From contig CALAGJ010000094.1 in assembly GCA_937892395.1 (NCBI GenBank), forward strand, positions 1 to 16,103: a stretch of 16,103 bases of DNA, given 5' to 3'. The stretch's first letter is position 1. Every line of letters starts with the position of its first letter. Below the pieces are notes generated by a model. It made no database searches. It saw nothing but the letters and a program-made list of their open reading frames with translations, and was not told where the DNA came from. The stretch comes from an uncultured Parafilimonas sp. Lineage in GTDB: Bacteria; Bacteroidota; Bacteroidia; Chitinophagales; Chitinophagaceae. A program made the position numbers and the translations under genes. Below are positions 8,950 through 16,103 of this stretch, one piece after another.

Positions 8950-9220
8950 TATACTCGTAATTTATTTTGATTACTTTCTTAAGATTTTCGAATATTATAC
9001 TTATCTGAAAAGCCTTTTGAAATTGCTATAATAACTAATCATGAAAACTACTGGTGAAAAGAATAAATATATGTTGATGCGACTAGCCATATAAACGATA
9101 AGATATTTAGTCCTTACAAACCTATAATCGCAACCATTTTTAAAAAAATTTGATTCGTCTTTTAATGCATAGACTACTTTAAGATAAATTCATAGATCTA
9201 CTTAAAATTCTCAAAACATA

Positions 9221-9282
9221 GTATTTCCTTTCATACCATACCGTACAAAAACTGTTCGTTTTCGTACACATTTAGGAAATAC
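9221..9282. repeat. Perfect 9-bp inverted repeat bracketing the half-site array
   Basis: GTATTTCCT at 9221-9229 is exactly complementary to AGGAAATAC at 9274-9282. The 44 bases between the arms contain all three 6-bp half-sites at 9242-9268. ATACCAT also occurs as a direct repeat at 9233-9239 and 9279-9285. The symmetry is plain in the sequence; a binding function is inferred. Confidence 0.55.
9242..9268. promoter_or_regulatory. Putative upstream activator sites: three half-sites CGTACA / TGTTCG / CGTACA
   Basis: CGTACA (9242-9247), five bases, TGTTCG (9253-9258), four bases, CGTACA (9263-9268). The last two form the near-palindrome TGTTCG-N4-CGTACA, a TGT-N10-ACA shape typical of NtrC-family activator sites. 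The centre lies about 85 bases upstream of the start expected from the sigma-54-like element at 9320, a normal distance for an enhancer-binding protein. The arms GTACAAAAAC (9243-9252) and GTTTTCGTAC (9258-9267) also pair with one mismatch. The regulator is not in this window. Confidence 0.5.
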
Positions 9283-9319
9283 CATTGCTACAACTCTTTG
9301 CCGCATTGCATTTCAGCTT

Positions 9320-9335
9320 TGGCATGCCCATTGAA
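9320..9335 (+). promoter_or_regulatory. Putative sigma-54 (RpoN) promoter driving the second permease operon
   Basis: TGGCATGCCCATTGAA resembles the sigma-54 consensus TGGCACG-N4-TTGC(A/T). The -24 GG and the TTG of the -12 region are correctly spaced. The mismatches are T for C in the -24 block and A for the usual C of the -12 GC. Transcription would start about 12 bases downstream, near 9346, leaving a leader of about 24 bases before the ATG at 9370. The adjoining activator half-sites raise confidence; the -12 deviation lowers it. Confidence 0.5.
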
Positions 9336-9369
9336 ATATACTAAATATTTTCTATTAATACAGTAAGTA

Positions 9370-11811
9370 ATGATTAAAAATTATTTTAAAATTGCCTTTA
9401 GAAATTTACTTCGGCATAAGAGTTTTTCCTTTATAAATATATTCGGCTTAGCTATCAGCATGTCTGTATGTCTACTCATAATGATGATAGTTGCAGATCA
9501 AAAAGGATATGATACTTTTAATAAAAATTACGATCGAGTTTATCGTATAAATACAGTTGGTATTAATGGCAATGATATGGAAACTGCCACGACTGCATTC
9601 CCCCTTGGGGAAGAATTAAAAAAAGAATATACAGGAATAGAAGCTGCTGAAACAATTCGAAGAGGCATTGGCGGAGATATGTTTTATGGAGATAAAATAG
9701 CATCTGGGGGAGGCTATTTTGCTGATGGTGGCATTTTTGAAGTAATGGATTTTAAATTAGAAGCTGGAGATATAAAAACAGCTTTGGTTAATCCATTCTC
9801 AATTGTTATTTCAAAACAAGTAGCGTCACAATTATTTTATAACGAAAATCCGTTAGGTAAAGTAATAAGGTTCAATGACAAAGGCATACACCCTGGTGGA
9901 TTTGAAACAGGAAATAGGGAAACTGCGTATGGCAATTTTATCATTACAGGTGTATTAAAAAATAATCCCGGAAAAACACATTTGCCATTTGAAATACTTG
10001 CTTCACTCAGCACCCTCAAATCCCTAAGTAATGATTCTATTTTAAATGTAAATGAAGCTGACTGGGCAAATGTGTGGGAGGCATATACTTATATACTATT
10101 ACCAAAAGATAAGTCAAAGTCAGACCTCCAACAAATGCTTGATAAAGTGTGTGCAAAATATTATACATCCAACCCTTCTTTAAATGACAAAGCTTATAAG
10201 GCGGTAGGGTTAAGTGAAATAACTCCAGGCCCTGCTATTGGCAATATGACAAGCACTACAATGCCAGAAGGGGTTTTACTATTTTTAGGAATATTGAGTA
10301 TGATTATTATGCTATCTGCCTGTTTGAATTATACCAATCTTTCTTTGGCAAAATCACTAACAAGGGCAAAAGAAATAGGCATAAGAAAAGTGTCTGGTGC
10401 AAGCAGGAAGCAAATATTTGCTCAATTTATTGCCGAGTCAGTTGTGTATGCTTTTATTGCTTTGCTGGCTGCCTGCATCATCTTACTTCTGCTTGAACCT
10501 TTAGTGACTGGTTTATGGGTAAATCAGTTTTTTCATATTTCATTTGAATACAATTTTCAGATTCTTACTAAGTTCCTACTATTAAGCCTTGTTGTTGGTT
10601 TTATTGCGGGTATTTTGCCTGCCACATATATTTCTGTGTTTAATCCAATACAGATTTTCAAAAAGGCTAATAGTATCAAAATTTTTAAAGGATTTACTAT
10701 AAGAAAAATCTTACTGACTATACAGTTTTGTGTATCATTAATTTTTATAGTGTCTGCTGCCATGGTATATCAGCAAACGCAACATATTTTCAATTTAGAC
10801 TATGGATTCAATAAGGAAAATGTAGTGAATGTAAAACTGTATAAAACTGAAAATTATGCCCGATTTGCAGAAAAAATATCCTCAAATAAAAACGTTATAT
10901 CTGTTTCTGCATGTGCATTTCCGCCGTCTATTGGTACCCAAAATGGCACTATGACCTACAGGGCTGAGCAAGTGAAAGATAGTTTACCTGCGAGTTATAT
11001 TGATATTGATGCCAAATGTTTAGATGTATGGGGTTTGCAATTGGTAGCCGGAAGGAATTTACCGGAGTTGCCTACAGATAGTAATGAAACTTTTTTATTA
11101 ATTAATGAGAAGATGGTAAGTGCGTATCAATACCCATCTGCTGCTGCTGCTATAGGACAAAGATTGCAAGTAGATGGTCATACTTTAGAAATAATTGGCG
11201 TTGTCAAAGACTTTAATTTTTTAAGTGCTGACAGAGGAGTGCAACCACTCATGCTACGAAATAGAAAAAAAGAATTTGGTTATGTAACAATTCGTATAGC
11301 TGCTGCGTCTCCTACTGAAACAGTGAATTTTTTGCAAGCTGCTTGGAAGCTTGTAAATCCGGCAAGCAAATTTGAATATGAATTTTATGATCAGCAGATA
11401 TTATTTTTTCATTCAATGCTGAGTGTGGCTTCAAAAGTAATTGGCTTTATTGCTATGCTTGCAGTTATTATATCCTGCTTGGGTTTACTTGGCATGGCAA
11501 CATATACTGCGGAAACAAGACAAAAAGAAATAGGAATACGTAAAGTATTAGGATCATCAGGACTGCAGATTATCTTTTTGCTCTCAAAGAGCTTTTTAGG
11601 CTTAATGTTACTGGCTATAATGATTGCTACACCAATTGCATTTTTCCTGAATAATATGTGGTTACAATTTTTTGCCAACCGCATAAACATTAGTGCAGGT
11701 GTATTTATAGTGGCTGTTATGGCATTATTCCTAATCAGTATTTTGATTGTATTTTCACAAGCATGGAGGGTATCAAAATATAGCCCTATAATTACATTGC
11801 GTAGCGAATAA
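9370..11811 (+). CDS. FtsX/MacB-type ABC transporter permease, longest member (813 aa)
   Basis: A duplicated permease with TM1 at about 20-41 and a first periplasmic domain to about 300. TM2-4 fall within about 301-420 and include KEIGIRKVSGA at 334-344; TM5 is near 445-467. A second periplasmic domain follows. TM6-8 fall within about 688-803 with KEIGIRKVLGS at 719-729. The first periplasmic domain carries a Gly-rich stretch (GIGGDMFYGDKIASGGGYFADGG, interrupted here after residue 99 by GGD) and an insertion around 168-188, which partly explain the extra length. The tail is SPIITLRSE, the most deviant of the five. It is the first gene after the 420-base gap and its sigma-54-like promoter, so it probably heads an operon with the permease gene 34 bases downstream. 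It has no fused ATPase domain, and its substrate and ATPase partner are unknown. Confidence 0.94.
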   Translation: MIKNYFKIAFRNLLRHKSFSFINIFGLAISMSVCLLIMMIVADQKGYDTFNKNYDRVYRINTVGINGNDMETATTAFPLGEELKKEYTGIEAAETIRRGIGGDMFYGDKIASGGGYFADGGIFEVMDFKLEAGDIKTALVNPFSIVISKQVASQLFYNENPLGKVIRFNDKGIHPGGFETGNRETAYGNFIITGVLKNNPGKTHLPFEILASLSTLKSLSNDSILNVNEADWANVWEAYTYILLPKDKSKSDLQQMLDKVCAKYYTSNPSLNDKAYKAVGLSEITPGPAIGNMTSTTMPEGVLLFLGILSMIIMLSACLNYTNLSLAKSLTRAKEIGIRKVSGASRKQIFAQFIAESVVYAFIALLAACIILLLLEPLVTGLWVNQFFHISFEYNFQILTKFLLLSLVVGFIAGILPATYISVFNPIQIFKKANSIKIFKGFTIRKILLTIQFCVSLIFIVSAAMVYQQTQHIFNLDYGFNKENVVNVKLYKTENYARFAEKISSNKNVISVSACAFPPSIGTQNGTMTYRAEQVKDSLPASYIDIDAKCLDVWGLQLVAGRNLPELPTDSNETFLLINEKMVSAYQYPSAAAAIGQRLQVDGHTLEIIGVVKDFNFLSADRGVQPLMLRNRKKEFGYVTIRIAAASPTETVNFLQAAWKLVNPASKFEYEFYDQQILFFHSMLSVASKVIGFIAMLAVIISCLGLLGMATYTAETRQKEIGIRKVLGSSGLQIIFLLSKSFLGLMLLAIMIATPIAFFLNNMWLQFFANRINISAGVFIVAVMALFLISILIVFSQAWRVSKYSPIITLRSE

Positions 11812-11845
11812 GATTATTAATTATTTAAGATGTAGAACAAATAAT

Positions 11846-14224
11846 ATGCTCAAGAATTATTTCAAGATTGCATTCAGAAGTTTGATGCGAAACAAAGTTT
11901 TTTCATCCATAAATATTATTGGACTAGCCTTAGGATTGAGCTGTTGTTTATTGCTTGCACAGTACTTGCAGTATGAGCTTAGCTACGACAAATTTCATTC
12001 TAAAAATGATCGTATTGCCCGGGTCATTATGGAATATAAAATTGGGGACGAAGGTGCCAAAGGTAACTTTACCAGCACCCGTGTATTCCCGGAGTTTAAA
12101 AGACAATTTCCGGAAGTATCAGATGGTATGCGTATGTCCAGCTCTACACGCTTAGTAAAATATGGCGATAAAGTATTTGAGGAAAAAGATTTTTTATATG
12201 CCGACTCTACACTATTCAATGTATTTGATTTTAAATTACTGAGCGGTGATAAAAATCAGGTGCTGAAGGCACCAAAAATGTTGGTGATTTCAAAGCATAT
12301 TGCAGAAAAATATTTTGGCAAAGAAAATCCTGTCGGTAAATCATTGCTGATAAGCAGTGTGCAGGATCCCTATTTAATAACGGGTGTAGTAGAAGATTGT
12401 CCTGGCAATTCGCAAATACAGTACAATATGATTGCTTCTCTGTCCAGCTTTGGTCCATTGCAAGAAGAAACATATAGTAATGCAAATTTTACTACTTATC
12501 TTCTGTTGAATAACAAAACATCTTTTGAACCGCTGCAAAAAAAAATCAATGCATTTATGGTGGGTGAAAGTGTCAGGGAAGAATGGACACTCAATTTTGA
12601 ATTGGAGCATTTTGCTAAAGTACATTTGTATTCACCTTACGATGCCTTTAAACCAAATAGCAATATCAATTATATCTATATCATTATAGCAGTGGCATTC
12701 TTGATTCTTGCCATAGCATGCTTTACATATATCAATTTAAGTACTGCAAGAAGTGCAGAAAGAGCAAAAGAAGTTGGCATAAGAAAATCGAGTGGAGCGC
12801 AGCGCAAGCAGCTATTCTGGCAGTTTATAAATGAGTCATTATTCATTACCATTCTCTCATTGCTGCTCAGCTATATCATACTCATTCCATTGCTTCCGGC
12901 ATTTAATTTACTCACCGCAAGTTCTTTATCATATAGTGGTTTTTTTCAGCCTTATTTATTGATAACTACTATTGGATTTGTATTGTTTATTGGTTTGTTG
13001 GCCGGCAGTTATCCGGCACTCATGTTATCAGCATATAACCCCATTGTGGTTTTAAAGGGTCAGTTTAAAAACACAAGTAGTGGCAATAGTTTACGAAAGG
13101 GATTAATCGTATTTCAGTTTATCATTTCTATTTTTCTGATTATTTCTACATTCATCATTGGCAATCAGCTTTACTATATTCAACACAAAAAATTGGGTTA
13201 TAGCAAAGACAATGTACTCATAGTAAGTTTAGATCAAAAACTCATTGAAAAAATTGATGTAGTCAAAAAAGAAGTGATGGGTTTATCATCAGTTAAATCT
13301 GTTTCTATGGCTTATGAGAGTCCTGTAAAAATATTAGGTGGCTATAATATGAGCGGCCCAGATCTCAAAAAACAAATGGCTGTAACAGCTAATCCTGTTG
13401 ATGAATCTTATATACAAACTACAGGTATAGAACTTCTTGCCGGCACATCATTTACATATCAAGATGTACTTGCTGCTACAAATAAAGACTACACCAAAAG
13501 CTACTATCAATTTATATTAAATGAATCTGCGGCAAAAGCACTGGGATGGACTGCTCAGGAAGCTATTGGTAAAAAAATGTATTTGGGTGAAGATCGCCCC
13601 GGTGAAGTAAAGGGTGTTGTAAAGGATTTTCATTTTGCATCATTGCACAACAATATAGAACCGCTTGTATTGTTTCCAACAAATTGGGGTAATAACTTAA
13701 TTGTACAAACGGATGGAAAAAATATGGCGGGTGTATTGAGCGGACTCGAAAAAAAGTGGAAGGAATTGGCTCCATATCGTCCTTTTGTATATCATTTTAT
13801 GGATGAAGAGTATCAGCAAATGTATGATGCTGAAAAACGCACCGGCAGTGTGTTTAATGTATTTGCCCTATTAGCTGTACTGCTTGCCTGCATGGGATTG
13901 TTTGGCTTATCAGCTTATGCTGCCCGTCAACGAATAAAGGAAATTGGTATCAGAAAAGTATTGGGCGCAACTGTGGCACAAATCAATCTATTACTTTCAT
14001 TGGGCTTTGTCAAATTAATTCTTTTTGCTTTCTTAATTGCAACACCATTAGCATGGTATGCCATGAATAAATGGTTGGACCAATTCAGCTATCGAATAGA
14101 TATTGGTTATGGAATTTTTATTTATGCTGGCGCAATAACTTTGGTAGTTGCAATGCTTACCATCAGTTTTCAATTCATAAGAGCTGCTTTGTCAAATCCT
14201 GTAAAGGCATTGCGCAGCGAATAA
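11846..14224 (+). CDS. FtsX/MacB-type ABC transporter permease
   Basis: A 792-residue duplicated permease with TM1 at about 19-42 and a first periplasmic domain to about 274. TM2-4 lie within about 275-395; their cytoplasmic motif reads KEVGIRKSSGA at 308-318, with Ser-Ser where the other copies have Val followed by Leu, Ile or Ser. TM5 is near 419-440. A second periplasmic domain runs to about 666. TM6-8 lie within about 668-782, with KEIGIRKVLGA at 698-708. It ends in NPVKALRSE. The N-terminus (MLKNYFKIAFRSLMRNKVF) resembles both the preceding gene and the first two genes of the window. It starts 34 bases after the preceding stop with no obvious promoter between, so it probably shares the upstream sigma-54-like promoter. 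It converges with the minus-strand PHP gene across 49 bases. Function beyond the family assignment cannot be stated. Confidence 0.94.
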   Translation: MLKNYFKIAFRSLMRNKVFSSINIIGLALGLSCCLLLAQYLQYELSYDKFHSKNDRIARVIMEYKIGDEGAKGNFTSTRVFPEFKRQFPEVSDGMRMSSSTRLVKYGDKVFEEKDFLYADSTLFNVFDFKLLSGDKNQVLKAPKMLVISKHIAEKYFGKENPVGKSLLISSVQDPYLITGVVEDCPGNSQIQYNMIASLSSFGPLQEETYSNANFTTYLLLNNKTSFEPLQKKINAFMVGESVREEWTLNFELEHFAKVHLYSPYDAFKPNSNINYIYIIIAVAFLILAIACFTYINLSTARSAERAKEVGIRKSSGAQRKQLFWQFINESLFITILSLLLSYIILIPLLPAFNLLTASSLSYSGFFQPYLLITTIGFVLFIGLLAGSYPALMLSAYNPIVVLKGQFKNTSSGNSLRKGLIVFQFIISIFLIISTFIIGNQLYYIQHKKLGYSKDNVLIVSLDQKLIEKIDVVKKEVMGLSSVKSVSMAYESPVKILGGYNMSGPDLKKQMAVTANPVDESYIQTTGIELLAGTSFTYQDVLAATNKDYTKSYYQFILNESAAKALGWTAQEAIGKKMYLGEDRPGEVKGVVKDFHFASLHNNIEPLVLFPTNWGNNLIVQTDGKNMAGVLSGLEKKWKELAPYRPFVYHFMDEEYQQMYDAEKRTGSVFNVFALLAVLLACMGLFGLSAYAARQRIKEIGIRKVLGATVAQINLLLSLGFVKLILFAFLIATPLAWYAMNKWLDQFSYRIDIGYGIFIYAGAITLVVAMLTISFQFIRAALSNPVKALRSE

Positions 14225-14273
14225 AGGATATTCACTTAATTATGGGCTTATTCTAAAGTAAATAGAAAGTATA

Positions 14274-15938
14274 CTATATCTTCCTTTTTAACTGCTGCGC
14301 AGCAATAAAATTTTGCATTTGCAATAGGTTAAAACTGCTCAAATTATTTGCAGCTTTTAGACCACCCTTTTGTGCTGATAATACTCCATAGCGTAAATCA
14401 TGGTATCCATCAATATGGTGTGCATCCGGATTGATAGATAGTAGTACATTGTTTTCTATGCACATCGGAATCCATTGCCAGTCAATGTCTAAGCGTCTTG
14501 GGTGAGCATTGATTTCTATAACCACATTGTGCGCAGCACAAGCTTCAATGATTGCTTGATGATCTACGGGGTATCCTGCCCTGCTCAATAGCAGCCTACC
14601 CGTCATGTGGCCAAGAATATTTGTAAAAGGATTTTCAATGGCCTTGAGCAAACGATTCATTGCTTTTTCCTCTGTCATTTTTAGGTTGCTGTGTACAGAT
14701 GTTATCACACAATCAAAGCTGGAGAGAATATGGTCAGGATAGTCTAAACTGCCATCATTTAAAATATCACATTCTATACTTTTGAAAATCACAAAAGGCG
14801 CTAATTTTTTATTGAGTATATCTATTTCTGCATGTTGTGCTTTTATGCGGTCTTCTTTCAATCCATTTGCATAAAAAGCACTCTGACTATGGTCACTGAT
14901 TATGAGGTATTCAAATCCCTGTGCCTTTGCTGCCACAGCCATTTCATCCAAGGTATTGCTGCCATCACTCCACTTACTGTGCGAATGAATAATACCTTTG
15001 ATATCCTTAGTGTCAATCAATGATTCATTGTCCTTTATAAGCTGCTGAATATCCCCATTTTCTCTTCTGCAAGGAAGGATATAAGGAAGCTGATACTGCG
15101 CAAATATTGCGTTTTCATTTTCAACATTTTCTGCAATGGAATACTGCTCATTCCATGCGGTTAAAAATGCCGTACTTGCAGTGGTGTTGAATAAAGTGGT
15201 ATGTAGATTTGCATTGCTTGTTGTATGAAAAAAAATATCAATAACACTTTGTTTTTTAAAATGTAGTTGATTGCCTTCTTTTGCAAAACCAATTGTTTGC
15301 ATGTAAACTGAAAGCTGCACGGGATCTGCATTTGAAACCCATTCTAATTGCTCTAAAGTATTGCACTGCCTGCGAAAGGCACCTGTTATTTCAAATACAT
15401 TTTCCGGAAAATTTTCTTGCAGCATCAACTGCATTTGTGTGGCAAATACTTCTGCCTCCGCATATAAAAATGAACCTTGATTTTTAAAATAGAATTCAAT
15501 GGATTCTTTTACACTCTGTTGTGTTTTTTCTCCAAATCCTTTATACAACATCAAGCGGTTTTCATGACATGCATATAATAGTTCTCCCAAACTTTCAATG
15601 TCCATCTCTTGCCAAATTGTAGCAATTTTTTTTGGACCCAAACCTTTTATCTGAAGCATTTCAGTAATTCCGGGCGGTGTCTTTTCTAACAAATCAATCA
15701 GGCTTTTCAGTGTGCCGGTTTGTTGTATTTCATCTACTCTTTTTGCTACAGAATCCCCAATGCCCTTAATGGCAATAATTTTATCAACGGACAAATCAGA
15801 AAGCTCAACAGGCAGCTTGTCTATAACAAATGCAGCATTGCTATAACTACGGCTTCTAAAACTGTTTTCACCATGTATATCCATTAGCTTTGATAATAGA
15901 GAAAATTGTGCTGCTATATATTCATTATTGTAACTCAT
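14274..15938 (-). CDS. PolX-family protein: intact PHP phosphoesterase domain, degenerate polymerase site
   Basis: A 554-residue protein with the PolX layout. Helix-hairpin-helix segments lie near residues 52-66 (IKGIGDSVA) and 93-107 (IKGLGPKKIA). A nucleotidyltransferase-like region spans about 155-270, and a C-terminal PHP domain about 314-554. PHP metal-ligand motifs are all visible: H318/H320 (HSHS), D349/H350 (ISDHS), E389, H416 (SVHSN), H444, H479 (EINAHP) and D505/H507. In family X polymerases, GSxRR is followed by a catalytic D-x-D. Here GAFRR at 186-190 is kept, but the D-x-D positions read Q197 and E199; a third acidic residue may be D234. Polymerase activity is therefore doubtful, while 3'-5' exonuclease or phosphoesterase activity is plausible. 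PolX proteins act in DNA repair. The start ATG lies two bases after the histidine kinase stop, suggesting translation from one message. Confidence 0.9.
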   Translation of the reverse strand: MSYNNEYIAAQFSLLSKLMDIHGENSFRSRSYSNAAFVIDKLPVELSDLSVDKIIAIKGIGDSVAKRVDEIQQTGTLKSLIDLLEKTPPGITEMLQIKGLGPKKIATIWQEMDIESLGELLYACHENRLMLYKGFGEKTQQSVKESIEFYFKNQGSFLYAEAEVFATQMQLMLQENFPENVFEITGAFRRQCNTLEQLEWVSNADPVQLSVYMQTIGFAKEGNQLHFKKQSVIDIFFHTTSNANLHTTLFNTTASTAFLTAWNEQYSIAENVENENAIFAQYQLPYILPCRRENGDIQQLIKDNESLIDTKDIKGIIHSHSKWSDGSNTLDEMAVAAKAQGFEYLIISDHSQSAFYANGLKEDRIKAQHAEIDILNKKLAPFVIFKSIECDILNDGSLDYPDHILSSFDCVITSVHSNLKMTEEKAMNRLLKAIENPFTNILGHMTGRLLLSRAGYPVDHQAIIEACAAHNVVIEINAHPRRLDIDWQWIPMCIENNVLLSINPDAHHIDGYHDLRYGVLSAQKGGLKAANNLSSFNLLQMQNFIAAQQLKRKI

Positions 15939-15940
15939 TT

Positions 15941-16086
15941 TTATGCTATTGAATTGAATGAAACAAAGAAACTGCTTCCTACTTGATCTGCTGTTTCAAA
16001 CCATATTTGGCCATTTGCTTTTTCTGTAATTGCTTTACAGATAGCAAGTCCAAGGCCTGTGCCACTTGACTTTGTAGTAAAATTTG
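15941..16086 (-). CDS. Sensor histidine kinase, C-terminal fragment (gene cut by the contig end)
   Basis: Forty-seven C-terminal codons are present, read leftwards from about 16084 to the TAA at 15941-15943. They cover the end of the GHKL ATP-binding domain: TTKSSGTGLGLAICKAI contains the G2 box (GTGLGLAI), followed by the last strands (GQIWFET, then GSSFFVSF). This pattern is characteristic of two-component kinases, which phosphorylate a response-regulator aspartate. The sensor, dimerisation and N-box regions lie outside the window, so neither signal nor membrane topology can be judged. The gene is upstream of the PolX-like gene with a two-base gap. The true gene sequence stops at 16086, where adapter begins; any residues read beyond that are artificial. 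Confidence 0.88.
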
Positions 16087-16103
16087 AGATCGGAAGAGCA
16101 CAC
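16087..16103 (+). other. Illumina TruSeq adapter remnant at the contig end
   Basis: AGATCGGAAGAGCACAC is identical to the first 17 bases of the Illumina TruSeq read-1 adapter. It interrupts the histidine kinase frame exactly at the contig edge. It should be trimmed and not treated as genome sequence. One or two of its first bases could coincide with the real genome. Confidence 0.95.

Larger units (their letters stand above)
8950..9369. other. 420-base intergenic region, regulatory at its right end
   Basis: No credible gene is visible on either strand; the longest ATG frame noticed (9041-9094) codes for only 17 residues. The left ~270 bases are AT-rich and featureless apart from a weak 5-bp dyad at 8957-8974. 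The right ~150 bases hold nested inverted repeats (9221-9282) and a sigma-54-like promoter (9320-9335), each described separately. The length is unusual beside the 9-34 base gaps inside the permease runs. Confidence 0.6.

Noticed and set aside
8957..8980. GTAAT/ATTAC dyad followed by TTTCTT after the CotH-like gene, as a terminator
   Set aside because: A 5-bp stem with a single G-C pair and an interrupted T-run is too weak to separate from chance in AT-rich sequence.
9041..9094. 17-codon ATG reading frame in the intergenic region
   Set aside because: It is too short, has no start-site signal or recognisable peptide type, and lies in AT-rich spacer.
1..14224. The permease run as an insertion element, CRISPR array or phage region
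   Set aside because: No transposase, integrase, terminal inverted repeats, regularly spaced short repeats or phage structural genes are visible; the repetition is explained by protein paralogy.
14225..14273. TTCTA/TAGAA dyad in the convergent gap, as a bidirectional terminator
   Set aside because: It has only five pairs with one G-C, and no T-run in the correct position on either strand.

Overview
The window looks like one short-read contig from a Bacteroidota genome, most likely near Chitinophagaceae (order-level placement is inference). The DNA is AT-rich, genes lack Shine-Dalgarno sequences, one secreted protein ends in a type IX secretion (Por) sorting tail, and most of the sequence is a run of the ~800-residue, internally duplicated FtsX/MacB-type ABC permeases that this phylum expands.

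Layout. Plus strand: three closely packed permease genes (1-2393, lacking only its first four bases; 2406-4793; 4803-7175), separated by 12 and 9 bases, then a weak terminator-like hairpin. Next comes an exported CotH-kinase-family protein (7327-8949), then a 420-base non-coding stretch. The end of that stretch carries a plausible sigma-54 promoter with an array of upstream half-sites. Two more permease genes follow (9370-11811 and 11846-14224). Minus strand, converging on them: a PolX-family PHP protein (14274-15938) and, two bases upstream of it, the C-terminus of a sensor histidine kinase that runs off the contig end.

How the parts may work together. The five permeases are membrane subunits of mechanotransmission-type ABC systems, but no ATPase, periplasmic adaptor or outer-membrane channel is encoded here. 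They must use an ATPase encoded elsewhere. The promoter before 9370 suggests that at least the last two are switched on by an NtrC-type activator. The CotH-like protein is predicted to be exported and handed to the type IX secretion system; a functional link to the permeases is unproven.

Artefacts and oddities. The last 17 bases are Illumina adapter sequence, not genome. The contig begins inside a near-perfect repeat shared by the first two permease genes, which probably explains why assembly stopped there. The PolX-like protein keeps its PHP phosphoesterase residues but has lost two of the three polymerase aspartates.
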